NCBI GenBank assembly: GCA_045656705.1
Contig: JAZORR010000041.1
Location: 124,001-188,000, forward strand
Direction of reading: 5' to 3'
DNA from: RGIG4576 sp045656705
GTDB lineage: Bacteria; Bacteroidota; Bacteroidia; Bacteroidales; Muribaculaceae
Length of the DNA stretch: 64,000 nucleotides
A model generated the notes under the pieces. That model ran no database searches and was not told the DNA's origin. It saw only the letters and a program-made list of their open reading frames with translations. A program made the position numbers and the translations under genes. Shown here one piece after another: positions 33,836-44,400 of this stretch (the first letter of the stretch is position 1; the number at the start of each line of letters is the position of its first letter).

Positions 33836-35581
33836 TTACTTCTTTTGCTCTTTAGCCCAGCTATCCTTTAGTGAGATAGTGCGGTTGAAGATTAGCTTTT
33901 CTGGAGTAGAGTCTTTATCTACATTGAAGTAACCAAGACGGCGGAATTGCAAATAGTCAAGTGGTTTTGCTTCGGCAAGATAGCGTTCTACATAGCATTC
34001 GCTAAGTACCTTCAACGAATCTGGGTTGATAACCTCACGCATAGCCTCAAGTGCTTCACAACCTCTTTCGTCGCGAATGTTTTGAATTTCTACGCGAGGG
34101 TTTTCTACCTTCCATAGTCGGTCGTATAGGCGAACTTCGGCCTTCAAGCAGTGAGCACAGCTTACCCAGTGTAGTGTACCCTTCACCTTGCGATTTGCAC
34201 CTGGCATACCACTCTTAGTTTCTGGATCGTATTCTGCATACACTTCTACTATGTTGCCGTTTTCGTCCTTTTTGCATCCTGTACATTTCACGATGTAGGC
34301 ATTCATTAGGCGTACTTCGTTGCCTGGAGTCATACGGAAGTATTTCTTTGGAGCATCTTCCATGAAGTCTTCGCGTTCCATCCACAATTCGCGGCTGAAC
34401 TCGATAGTGTGTTTACCAGATTCTGGATCTTCAGGATTGTTTACAGTTTCCATCACCTCTACTTGATTTTCTGGATAGTTGGTGATGATAAGTTTCACTG
34501 GATCAAGAATAGCCGATACGCGAGTAGCACGAGTGTTTAGGTCTTCGCGTACTACACTTTCAAGCAATGCCAATTCGTTTACAGCTTCGTAGGTAGTGTA
34601 TCCAATTTTGTCCACGAATTTGCGAATAGACTCTGGAGAATAACCACGACGACGAAGACCACAAAGAGTAGGCATACGAGGGTCGTCCCAACCATTTACC
34701 AAACCTTCTTTTACAAGGATGAGCAGATTGCGCTTGCTCATAAGTGTATAGTTTAGGTTGAGTTTGTTAAATTCGTATTGGCGTGGGCGATTATCGTCAA
34801 GATCCTTACCTCCCTTTGCCCAATCTACGAATAGGTCGTATAGAGGACGGTGAGGAACGAATTCAAGTGTACAGATAGAGTGAGTAACGCCTTCGAAGTA
34901 GTCGCTTTGTCCGTGAGCAAAGTCATACATTGGATACACGTTCCAGGTATTGCCTGTGCGATGGTGAGCGTGCTTCAATATGCGATACATAATAGGGTCG
35001 CGGAAGTGCATATTAGGCGATGCCATATCAATCTTTGCACGAAGAGTGAGAGTGCCTTCTTCAAATTCGCCTGCGTTCATACGCATAAATAGGTCGAGAC
35101 TCTCTTCTGCCGGACGATTGCGATAAGGACTTTCTTGACCAGGAGTGGTAGGTGTACCCTTTTGTGCTGCAATCTCTTCAGATGTTTGTTCTTCTACATA
35201 AGCCTTACCTTCCTTGATGAGTTGGATAGCCAAGTCAAACAATTGAGGGAAATAGTCGGAAGCATAGTATTCACGGTCTTCCCAATCGAAGCCGAGCCAC
35301 TTGATGTCTTCCTTGATGGCGTCAACATATTCTGTGTCTTCTTTGATAGGGTTTGTGTCGTCGAAACGAAGGTTGCAAGTACCACCAAACATTTCAGCCA
35401 CACCGAAGTCCATGCAAATAGCCTTTGCGTGACCAATATGAAGATAGCCGTTAGGTTCTGGTGGGAAACGAGTATTAAGTCGTCCTCCATTCTTACCTGC
35501 AGCAAGGTCATCGGCAATGATTTGTTGCACGAAATTCAGACCTTTTTTCTCTTCGGCTGTATTTTCGATATTTTCTGTCAT
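33836..35581 (-). CDS. glnS: Glutaminyl-tRNA synthetase
   Basis: The class I enzyme charges tRNA-Gln. The 581-residue protein has the HIGH motif in RFPPEPNGYLHIGHAKAIC and the KMSKS-equivalent LMSKRNLLILV, plus the discriminating RFDDTNPIKEDTEYV and the C-terminal anticodon-binding barrels. A second short insertion (CKKDENGNIVEVYAEYDPET ... CAHCLKAEVRLYDR) is typical for GlnRS. MTENIENTAEEKKGLNFV is the expected start; 15 more upstream codons are open but lie behind the promoter's leader. Confidence 0.97.
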   Translation of the reverse strand: MTENIENTAEEKKGLNFVQQIIADDLAAGKNGGRLNTRFPPEPNGYLHIGHAKAICMDFGVAEMFGGTCNLRFDDTNPIKEDTEYVDAIKEDIKWLGFDWEDREYYASDYFPQLFDLAIQLIKEGKAYVEEQTSEEIAAQKGTPTTPGQESPYRNRPAEESLDLFMRMNAGEFEEGTLTLRAKIDMASPNMHFRDPIMYRILKHAHHRTGNTWNVYPMYDFAHGQSDYFEGVTHSICTLEFVPHRPLYDLFVDWAKGGKDLDDNRPRQYEFNKLNLNYTLMSKRNLLILVKEGLVNGWDDPRMPTLCGLRRRGYSPESIRKFVDKIGYTTYEAVNELALLESVVREDLNTRATRVSAILDPVKLIITNYPENQVEVMETVNNPEDPESGKHTIEFSRELWMEREDFMEDAPKKYFRMTPGNEVRLMNAYIVKCTGCKKDENGNIVEVYAEYDPETKSGMPGANRKVKGTLHWVSCAHCLKAEVRLYDRLWKVENPRVEIQNIRDERGCEALEAMREVINPDSLKVLSECYVERYLAEAKPLDYLQFRRLGYFNVDKDSTPEKLIFNRTISLKDSWAKEQKK

Positions 35582-35642
35582 AATGATTATTGGTTTTAGG
35601 GATAATTTATGTACACAATTATCCAAATTTATATTTATGTTG

Positions 35643-35650
35643 CAAAGATA
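35643..35650 (-). promoter_or_regulatory. Promoter -7 element of glnS
   Basis: TATCTTTG on the minus strand, 61 nt before the ATG. Confidence 0.6.
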
Positions 35651-35819
35651 GTAAATTGTTGCGACTTATAAGATAGAAAAATATGTTTTTCGATGCGTAA
35701 GCTGACTTTTCGCAATGAAAACACTTGCATAAATCAGAAAAAAATGCGAATATTGCAGTGTATTATCCATACGCGTAATAAATAGGAAAAATATAAATAG
35801 TAAAAACATTAAAATCAGA

Positions 35820-36905
35820 ATGAAAAAGAAGGTTTATTTAGTAGTGGCATTGATTGCTGTGGTTTTGTGTGCTCTATTGCTTATAAAATGTAATAGCAGA
35901 GTACAAGATAAAAGGAAAAATTCCAAAGCGAAAGTAGTCAATATCAAGCGAGAGATGGGAAACGGAGTGTATCATTGGAACACTACCTTCAATCCCTCCG
36001 ATGAGGAATGGGACTTTATTAAGCGTCACAACGTAAAGAAACTCTATGTGCGAATGTTTGATGTGACGAGTGATGAATTTACTAATTACGATAGCTATCA
36101 TGTGACGCCTGTAGCCACCACAAAATTCAAACAGAAACCGAGAGAGGGTGTGAGTATAGTACCATGTGTTTTTATCACGCTTGATGCTTTGCGATCTATG
36201 AATTATGCAAGTGTAAGAGATGAAATTGCTGAGTTATTAGTGACGCGAGTGCTTAATATGATGGATTATAACGAACTTGGCGATGTGAAAGAAATTCAAT
36301 TAGACTGTGACTGGACCGAAAGCACACGCAATATATTTTTCAATTTTTGCGATAATGTGAAAGATATTCTTGAAAAGAAAGAGATTGCACTTGGTGTCAC
36401 TATTCGTCTTCACCAATTGTCGCAGCCTTGTCCTCCTGCTCATTATGGCATATTGATGCTCTACAACACGGGAGGTGTGAAAGCGTTTGACACAAAAAAC
36501 TCAATTCTATCTTATAACGAAGTGAAACCATACCTCACAAAATGTAATTATGCGTTGCCTTTAGATGTGGCGTATCCGGCATTTTCATGGAATGTGTGGT
36601 TTAGAGATAATAAGTTTCAAGCATTGATTAGCGAGGTAAATGTAAAAGATACCAAGTTATATAAGAATATTGGCGAAAATAAGTATCAAGTGCTGAAGAA
36701 TCACAATTGTAGTGGTCAAGACTTAAAGTGTGGTGATGTTTTACGCCATGAGGGTGCAGATGTGGCAGAAGTGTTGAAAGTAAAAAGAGTGGTAGAAAAA
36801 GCAATAAATCAAAAGGACTATTCTGTGGCAATTTATCATTTAAGTAGTAAGGATATTAAAAACATAAGTGAAGATGAAATCAATAGTATATATAAAATGG
36901 ATTAG
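35820..36905 (+). CDS. Membrane-anchored or lipid-linked protein, TIM-barrel-like, unknown function
   Basis: The 361-residue protein starts with a hydrophobic export signal (VYLVVALIAVVLCALLLIKC); the Cys could be lipidated, but the Lys before it is atypical for a lipobox. The body (GVYHWNTTFNPSDEEWDFI, KKLYVRMFDV, VKEIQLDCDWTEST, GVTIRLHQL) alternates strands and helices like a barrel with acidic and aromatic residues at strand ends, which recalls glycosidase-like folds. I cannot name a family. The next gene begins 32 nt before its end, so the two are coupled. Confidence 0.7.
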   Translation: MKKKVYLVVALIAVVLCALLLIKCNSRVQDKRKNSKAKVVNIKREMGNGVYHWNTTFNPSDEEWDFIKRHNVKKLYVRMFDVTSDEFTNYDSYHVTPVATTKFKQKPREGVSIVPCVFITLDALRSMNYASVRDEIAELLVTRVLNMMDYNELGDVKEIQLDCDWTESTRNIFFNFCDNVKDILEKKEIALGVTIRLHQLSQPCPPAHYGILMLYNTGGVKAFDTKNSILSYNEVKPYLTKCNYALPLDVAYPAFSWNVWFRDNKFQALISEVNVKDTKLYKNIGENKYQVLKNHNCSGQDLKCGDVLRHEGADVAEVLKVKRVVEKAINQKDYSVAIYHLSSKDIKNISEDEINSIYKMD

Positions 36906-38997
36906 TGTGCTATGTGCGATATTTATGTCGCATTCAGTTGCTATGGGTTGTATGATATTTTCTTATGAGCCAGAGGAATATATGATGTATTTCCCAATAC
37001 TTGAAAAAGAAACTGATAAAATGAAGGCTAATTGTGAACTATGGCAAAAACACACATCCTCGTCGCTTCCTATAGATGATATTAGAGAGGTGGTGTATGC
37101 TTATAGCATCGAAGGCATAGAAACTATGCTTTCCGATTCATTAAAAAGTAATAATAAGTTTGTACAATGGATAATTAAGCGTAAGGATAAGGAAGTGATA
37201 GATTTTCTGATATTGGCTAAGCGATGTGAAGATTTGCGTTTCAGACTATATTCTGCGTGGTATTATCCAAGTAAAAAGGATAGTACTAAATATAGCCTGC
37301 AAAATGTGATAACTGATGCAATGGCCTACAAGGGTACTCGATTGAAGTCGCGTTATGCATTGCAAGCTGTAAGAGCTATGTATACTTTGGCCGAATGGGA
37401 TGATTGTTGTGATTATTGGGCGAAAATTGAACACACTTTACCCAACGATGTACTGAAGAATATGATTATGGATTATGCCGCAGCATGTGAATATAAGAGA
37501 GGGAATAAAAATAAGGCTCGTGCGATGTATGTGAAGCTCAATAATTGGCAAATGATTTTGGAATGTGAAGACTCTATTCCATCGGGAACATATTCAAAAC
37601 TTGAAATCGGGCTTAAACATGCTCCTAATACTGCAGAATTAAAGAAATTTGTAAGTGATCAAGTGTCATTATTGGATATTAGAGGATGTCCTTCTTGGCG
37701 TTGGGACGAAGAAACAGATGAAGTGAAGGACAGATATACTAAGTTGCTAAAATTGTGTGTGGCTACTGCAAGTAGGTCGCAGGTGCGTGATAAAACTTTT
37801 TGGTGGTATTCTGCTGCTATTATTGCCGAAAAGTTGGAACTTGATAATGATGCTCTTAATTATATAGTTAAGGCTGAACAAACTTGTAATAATCCGGCAT
37901 ATAGCGAAACATTGAAGGTGGCTCGTATCTATTTCACATCAAAAACTATGAAGTGTGATAGCAAATATGAAGATTGGGTATATGCTCAGGTTCGTTGGTA
38001 TGCGTCAAAAATAAAGGCTAATATAGGTGAAGGTAACTTGTATTTTGGGGATTTGAAAGGGTGTTTAAGTTTCCACTATTGGAATGATATGATGCGAAAA
38101 ATGGTGCTTGGAGTAGCATGTAAAAGATTGATAGAGAATGGACGCGATGTGTATGCTTTGCAATTGGCTAATATGGCCGATAATTATTACGTGAATTTAT
38201 GCGATCAGCTCACAATTTATGATTACAAAAAGCGAGAATATGCTGATATAACGATGAAAGAATACAGAGCCACAACAGAATTTAACAATTGGGACTATTC
38301 AAATGCTTTTTTTACGAAACTTAATTTTGTGGATGTAGATGATATTATTACATATGTAAAAGTATCGCTCAATCCTAAAACCGAGCGTGATAGATATTTC
38401 GCAAAGCATAGTTACATAGATAAGGATTACTTGTATGATGCAGTAGGCACTATGCTTTTGCGTGAGATGCGATATGCCGAGGCTGAGAAATATTTTAGAG
38501 ATGTGAATTATGGGTATCAGAAGAGATTGAATACCGATGAATATCTCGATATCTATCCGTTTGATTATGGCAATCGTGTGCGAAAGGCTACTAATGATGC
38601 GAAATATGAGTTTGCGAGGGAAATGCGACAGCTTGAAGAAGATATCAAAGTTAATCGCAATCCAAATCGAAAGGCTGAAATGATGCTTCGTTTTGCATTA
38701 GGTATGAGAAAATCGGTTGACGAATCGTGGGCACTTACTCAGTATGTAAAAGGATATGTATGGGCTGCAAATTCGGGTGATATAAATGATACTTTTGTGG
38801 ATAAAACAATCAAGCGTGCTGATGATATAGAGAATCGTGCATTAGCTATGTACACAGATGCTGAATTGGCGGCACAAGCTCATGCACGTCTATACAGATA
38901 TAAAGAAATAGCAGAGCGCTATTCTCACACTCAATATGCTCAGCATCTGTTATCTACTTGTGATAGTTATAAGGACTATGTAACTAAGAAAAAATGA
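36874..38997 (+). CDS. Large secreted helical-repeat protein, unknown function
   Basis: The 707-residue protein has a signal peptide (IVYIKWISVLCAIFMSHSVAMG). The remainder is mostly alpha-helical with Tyr/Ala/Trp patterns of TPR- or Sel1-like repeats (ALQAVRAMYTLAEWDDCCDY; DAVGTMLLREMRYAEAEKYF). Conserved catalytic motifs are not seen. ATG at 36874 is preferred to an in-frame GTG 6 nt upstream. It overlaps the upstream gene by 32 nt, which suggests the two proteins work together outside the cytoplasm. Confidence 0.7.
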   Translation: MKSIVYIKWISVLCAIFMSHSVAMGCMIFSYEPEEYMMYFPILEKETDKMKANCELWQKHTSSSLPIDDIREVVYAYSIEGIETMLSDSLKSNNKFVQWIIKRKDKEVIDFLILAKRCEDLRFRLYSAWYYPSKKDSTKYSLQNVITDAMAYKGTRLKSRYALQAVRAMYTLAEWDDCCDYWAKIEHTLPNDVLKNMIMDYAAACEYKRGNKNKARAMYVKLNNWQMILECEDSIPSGTYSKLEIGLKHAPNTAELKKFVSDQVSLLDIRGCPSWRWDEETDEVKDRYTKLLKLCVATASRSQVRDKTFWWYSAAIIAEKLELDNDALNYIVKAEQTCNNPAYSETLKVARIYFTSKTMKCDSKYEDWVYAQVRWYASKIKANIGEGNLYFGDLKGCLSFHYWNDMMRKMVLGVACKRLIENGRDVYALQLANMADNYYVNLCDQLTIYDYKKREYADITMKEYRATTEFNNWDYSNAFFTKLNFVDVDDIITYVKVSLNPKTERDRYFAKHSYIDKDYLYDAVGTMLLREMRYAEAEKYFRDVNYGYQKRLNTDEYLDIYPFDYGNRVRKATNDAKYEFAREMRQLEEDIKVNRNPNRKAEMMLRFALGMRKSVDESWALTQYVKGYVWAANSGDINDTFVDKTIKRADDIENRALAMYTDAELAAQAHARLYRYKEIAERYSHTQYAQHLLSTCDSYKDYVTKKK

Positions 38998-39021
38998 TAC
39001 ATATTGAGGAATGAAGTTTAT

Positions 39022-39066
39022 AAGGTGTTTAATTGCTTATTATTAAGTGATTAAACACCTTTGTTC
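39022..39066 (+). terminator. Terminator of the secreted protein pair
   Basis: A long stem of about 17 bp (AAGGTGTTTAATTGCTTA with TAAGTGATTAAACACCTT, one wobble), a short loop, then TTGTT. Confidence 0.8.
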
Positions 39067-39155
39067 TATGGTGTGATGATTTTTTAGAAAAAAAGTTGCT
39101 AAACTCATTTAATTTTTTGCCTTCTGTTGATATATATATAATACAACTTAAAAAT

Positions 39156-39725
39156 ATGGATAACGAAATACAAACAATAGAAATATCAAAGAAGGTTTTC
39201 CTGAATGGCAAGTCTTATAATAATATTATGAATTTTGCCATAATCACCACTATAGGAAATAATGAAAAGCAAAGAGAGAAACTGAGGTTTTACCTAAAGT
39301 TTCATCATTATCTAACTCTAAATCAAGACACATACATCGTATTTAATATTAAACAAAATTTTGTGGCTCGAATGGTTGGTAGTAGTGGACTATTTTCATT
39401 CGTCTATAGTTATCCCGATGGGGATAATATGGTAAATGAGTATTGGGAGAAGAAAAAACATTATGAGAAATATAATTCTGTGAAAAATCCGTTTATACTC
39501 ATAGACAAAACCTTAAATGACGAAACTATTGGCACCGATTTGTTTGAAATGGTTGACAATGAGCTTAAAAAAGGGATTGACAATGTGAGGAATAAATTTT
39601 ATTTGGACGATAAGACCGACGATGAAATTTTGGAGTACCTATACAATAGAATAGGTACTCAATTTGGTGCATATTATTCAGCTTTTAGGGAAACAATACA
39701 TTTCACCACATTGGATTCTGAGTGA
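39156..39725 (+). CDS. Hypothetical cytoplasmic protein
   Basis: The 189-residue protein (start MDNEIQTIEISKKVFLNG) has no signal peptide or membrane segment. It is a mixed alpha/beta protein with a charged, helical second half (FEMVDNELKKGIDNVRNKFY). I recognise no family. It stands alone after a terminator, and its 3' end overlaps the 3' end of susD on the other strand by 23 nt. An upstream Met 20 codons earlier is possible but gives a Phe/Ile-rich extension without family support. Confidence 0.6.
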   Translation: MDNEIQTIEISKKVFLNGKSYNNIMNFAIITTIGNNEKQREKLRFYLKFHHYLTLNQDTYIVFNIKQNFVARMVGSSGLFSFVYSYPDGDNMVNEYWEKKKHYEKYNSVKNPFILIDKTLNDETIGTDLFEMVDNELKKGIDNVRNKFYLDDKTDDEILEYLYNRIGTQFGAYYSAFRETIHFTTLDSE

Positions 39726-41400
39726 GTTTGGGATTGAGAGTGAGTTGTGACGATGGGATAGGGTAGAGGTAGTATCGAGGATAATAAGTGCGTGTGGCTT
39801 GTGGCACATATATGTACCCATTCATTACTTCCACTTGCGAAGAAGGTTCGTTTTGTATGTTTGCACCAAGTGTGAGATTTGGATAGTGTGAAGAATCAAG
39901 TTTGTCGAGTTGATGCCAGCGCACAAGGTCCCAGTAGCGATAATTGTTGTCAAACATTAGTTCGCAACGGCGCGCGCGGCGTATTTCCCAAAGAAGGTCG
40001 CTCACATTATGATTGTTGGCTGTGTCGCTAAAATTGGGGATTACATTGAGTGGAGGCAACTCGGCACGAGCATTTAGCCGATTTATACTATTGTCGAGGT
40101 CGGCTTGTGTAATGGTGCCAAGTTCGGCCTTTGCTTCGGCATAATTTAAATAAACCACCGATAACCAATAAATGGGAGCGCAAGTGTAGTTTGTGGCAGT
40201 TTGGTTGCGATAGTTTATAGGGATAGAGGTGTTGTCGTATTTAGAGCAAGTGTAACCTGTGGTTGATGTCATCAGCATACCATTTGGCGTTCTTGCCCAA
40301 GTGTTTCCTTTATAGCATAAAATGCTATCGATGGTGGCACTAAGTCGCTTATCTCTTACAGCAAGAAGTGAAGATATATTGATGTTTTTCCCATTGGATG
40401 ATATTGAGCCTGTGTCACATGAATGTAGCGAAGTGAGTGAAAGCGGTTTACCGTCAAGGAATAGATAACTATCGAAAGCATCTTTAGTCATTCCACTTTG
40501 TGTGGTAGATGAAGATGTGTAGGCAATAAGAGAATGTGATAGAATTCCTTGCTTGTATTGCTTGTAGAAAATCATTTCGGGATTGTTGCTTAGGTCGATT
40601 GAGTTGTAATTACCTTGATAACTATCGTTGAGGCTGAAGTCTTGTGATAGAATATATAGGCAGGCATCTAAGCACGCATTTAGATATCTTTTGCTACCTT
40701 GACTATCGGGAGCAATACCATTCTCGGCTTCGGTGCGATATTTGCGAAATGTGCCTTCCCATAGGCTGATGTCAGCTTTCATTGCATTCGCCATATTTCT
40801 GCTCCAAGATATTTTACTTGCCGAGATGGGCATATTATTGGATGCATAGTTGAGGTCGTTGAGAACATTATCCATTACGATATCGCGACTGATTCGTTCA
40901 CCATAGAGAATGGAGGTATCGGCAATGGTGAGAGGTGTATCTACCCATTGCAAATCGCCATAGCATCGCACCATATTATAATAGTGCCATGCGCGCATAA
41001 GACGGGCAATAGATAAAAAACGAGTCTTGTGAGCGTCGGAAAGAGTGGATTTGCTTACATTTGCAATAATTATGTTGGCAAGTCGTATTTGTTCCCATCC
41101 ATTGTCCCATATTGTACTTGTGGCAGGAGTTGTTGTATATTCCCATTCGGTGTAGGGATTTCCTATTTGGTCGTCGCTGATGGTTTTGAAATAGTATAGT
41201 CCATAGCCTCCATTATTACCATAGCCTACGAATGAATTATAAAAGGAATTAGTAATACCTTCCACATTGCTTGAGTTGTTCCAAAATGTGGCATCGTTTT
41301 CAAATCGGTCGAGGGGTGAAAGGTCGAGCATGTCGTTGCATCCCAAGAGCGAAAATAATAGGCAAATGAGCCAGATATTGATAGATTTTTTTACTTTCAT
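39703..41400 (-). CDS. SusD/RagB-family outer-membrane lipoprotein
   Basis: SusD-type lipoproteins cap the SusC channel and bind the incoming nutrient. The 565-residue protein has the lipobox LLFSLLGC (about residue 21), the family start DMLDLSPLDRFENDATFWNN, the TPR-containing N-terminal half (RLMRAWHYYNMVRCYGDLQW) and the C-terminal RRARRCELMFDNNYRYWDLVRW motif. It follows susC after 12 nt. No glycoside hydrolase, sulfatase, peptidase or regulator lies next to the pair, so the substrate cannot be inferred. Confidence 0.95.
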   Translation of the reverse strand: MKVKKSINIWLICLLFSLLGCNDMLDLSPLDRFENDATFWNNSSNVEGITNSFYNSFVGYGNNGGYGLYYFKTISDDQIGNPYTEWEYTTTPATSTIWDNGWEQIRLANIIIANVSKSTLSDAHKTRFLSIARLMRAWHYYNMVRCYGDLQWVDTPLTIADTSILYGERISRDIVMDNVLNDLNYASNNMPISASKISWSRNMANAMKADISLWEGTFRKYRTEAENGIAPDSQGSKRYLNACLDACLYILSQDFSLNDSYQGNYNSIDLSNNPEMIFYKQYKQGILSHSLIAYTSSSTTQSGMTKDAFDSYLFLDGKPLSLTSLHSCDTGSISSNGKNINISSLLAVRDKRLSATIDSILCYKGNTWARTPNGMLMTSTTGYTCSKYDNTSIPINYRNQTATNYTCAPIYWLSVVYLNYAEAKAELGTITQADLDNSINRLNARAELPPLNVIPNFSDTANNHNVSDLLWEIRRARRCELMFDNNYRYWDLVRWHQLDKLDSSHYPNLTLGANIQNEPSSQVEVMNGYIYVPQATRTYYPRYYLYPIPSSQLTLNPKLTQNPMW

Positions 41401-41412
41401 AATAAGATGTTT

Positions 41413-44400
41413 TTAAAATGAGGCTTGTATACCGAATGATATGGTGCGAGTGATAGGAGCTACGCGTCCCCAAGTACCATTGGCCAGATCGGTAGAGCCT
41501 TCTGATGTGTTTATTTCGGGGTCGATAGGGTATTTGCTTCGTTTTATAATATTACAAATATTTTCAGCGCTGAAATATATACGCAGTTTCGAAAGATAGG
41601 CTTTTGCTACGAGATTGTTTGGGAATGTATATCCTAAAGTGAGATTTTTAAATCGTAGGTAAGCCATATTCACAAGGTAGCGAGTTTGAGGATAGAAATT
41701 GTTACATCCTCGCATCAGCACCGAGATCGTGCCATAATCGGCATTCGCTGGGTAGAGCATTGGATATTCATTACTTTGGTCTATATGATAGGTGTTGGTG
41801 TCGTAATCATAATAATTGTAACTTGTTTGGTTGGAGTATAGAGCATCAGCACCTCGCATAAAAGGCATCACGAATGACGACTGTGTCCATTGTGAGCGTT
41901 TGCCCACACCTTGAAAGAAACAATCGATATCGAAACCTCTCCAAGTGCTGCCGATGTGGAAACTATATTCGTATCGTGGCAATGAGTTGCCTATTACTTT
42001 AAGGTCACCATGGTTTTCTGCTGTACCATATCCTCCATCTATCACGCCATCTCCATTGATATCTTTAAATTTAATATCGCCAGGACCATAGTGGAATGCT
42101 CCTTGTTCAAGAGTAGCTTGTGAGGCTACTCCATCGGCATAATCTCCATCTGCGTTGAAGTCGCCAGTAGTGAAATATCGCTCGGTTTCAAATCCCCAGA
42201 TATCACCATAGGTCATACCTGTATAATATGAGTTGAGCAGACGCGAGTCATCGTTCCACTTTGTTACTTGCGTCTTTGAATCGCTGATACTGAAAGTGGC
42301 ATAGGTGTCCCATTCTCCAAATTTGCGACGAAGTGCGAGGCTTAATTCCCAACCTCGAGTACGTAGCGAACCAGAGTTGGTATATGGTGCGTTTGTGCCG
42401 AGAGTGGCTGGTATCGTCTTTCCGGGTGCAAGCATATGGTGAGTGCTTCGCTGATACCAATCAAAAGAGATGGATATATGGTCGTTGTACATACTTAGAT
42501 CCAAACCCAAGTTGAGGGTGGAGATGCGTTCCCATGTGAGCGATGAATCTACATAGGTGGGAGCACCGAGTGCTGCTACTTTATTGCCGTCGGAATCGAG
42601 CCAATATGTTCCACCGAGAGATATTGGCGAAATGGTGGATAGAAACATATAATCGCCTACAGCTTGATTGCCTACTTCACCATAAGACAATCGTAATTTA
42701 CCATTTGAGACATGAGACCTTATCTTTTCAAAATATGGTTCCTCGCTGAAACGGTATCCCATAGAGAACGATGGAAAAAATGCCCAATGGTCGTGACGCG
42801 GAAAGCGAGAAGAGCCGTCGTAGCGGGCATTAAATTCGGCAAGCCATACTCCACGCCAATCATAATTGATGCGTCCGAAATATCCTGCAGCACTCCATTG
42901 TGATGCTCTGCTGCCTGTGGTTTGTGTGCCGTGTGCGAGATTTAATTGAGGTACATCGGTAGAATAGATATTTGTTCGTTTTGCCCAATTTTCACTGAAA
43001 TGCTTGCTCTCGCCATTCGCGCCGAGCATCACATTTATGTTGTGGTCTTGAGCAAAAGTGTGAGTATAATAGGCATAAGCGTTCAGAGTCCATTTGGTAG
43101 CACGAGCATTCAATTCATAAATATATGTGCCGGTGTTGTTGTTTACCGTGGTGGGTGCTTCTATATTACCACCCCAAGTGTTATAGAAGGTGACAGGAAA
43201 TCCTGGTTCGGAGTAGTTTCGGTGGGTGATATCTACAGTATAGTCGGCATTGATGGTGATAGCATTAGTGAGATTAGCTTTGGCGTATGCCGAGATTTTT
43301 GTGAGCGAAGTATTGTCCTGGGCTGTGGCTGCCTGTTTCAAGTAGGCAATGTCGTTGCGAGTATCTATGCCATTGATTGTTCCATACGGACCGAAAAACG
43401 AACCCCATCGCCACAAATAGGTATAAGTGTCGCGACGAGCGTTTGGTTGCGTGTAGATCTTATCGCTATAATTAATTCGCAAACCAGATTGCAACCATGG
43501 TGTGATATTGTAGGAAATATTTGTATTCACGTTGTATTTTTGTAATTTATCGGTATTGAATTTAAGTATACCTTCCTTGCTATTGTATCCCAAAGAGGTG
43601 TAAAAATTGATTTTCTCGCTTGCTCCTTGAATAGATATGTTGTGACTCATTGCAGGCGACGATGAGCGAAACATAATGTCTTGCACATCCCAATCGGCAT
43701 AATACATTGCCCCCGAGCCATCGGGATTGACAAAGTAGTCGCCAACCTCGTCCCAATTCACGAATGGTCGCATTTCGCGATATTTTGCTTTCTTTCCCTT
43801 GTTTTGTTTTTTCCACGCTATGGCATAGGGAAGCATTTCGTCGAGATACATGCCGAAAAGTTCATTTTCAATGCCTGCACGCTTATTGGCTTGAGATAGG
43901 GCGTGCAATTGAGTGGGTACATCGGGATAGTTGGGCAAATAAGTAGGTGCGCTCCACGCAAAGTTGTTGGAATAGTTCACTGTGAGTCGTTCTGCTTTTT
44001 TAGCAGATTTTGTGGTGATAAGAATCACTCCAAAGGCAGCCCTTGCTCCGTAGATCGATGACGAGGCGGCATCTTTTAGCACTGAGATGCTTTGAATATC
44101 TTGCGTATTGAGGAAAGAAATATCCTCCATAGGCACTCCATCTACAAGAATATAGGGGGCACTCTGCGTACCATTGCTCAAAGTGCCTACGCCACGAATA
44201 GAAAGCGACGGTTCTTGGTTGATGCCGCCTTGAGAGTTTACCACCGAAAGCCCAGGCACAGAGCCTTGAAGGGCTTTGCTGAGGTCTTGCTGTGGCCTAC
44301 CTTCCAAAGTGTGTGCCACATCGACTGTGGAAACTGCTCCTGTGAGATTTACTTTCCGTTGCTTGCCATAACCCACCACCACTATTTCGTCGAGTGCGGT

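Noticed and set aside
42946..43545. 199-codon plus-strand frame opposite susC
   Set aside because: Antisense shadow of a long, well-conserved transporter gene.
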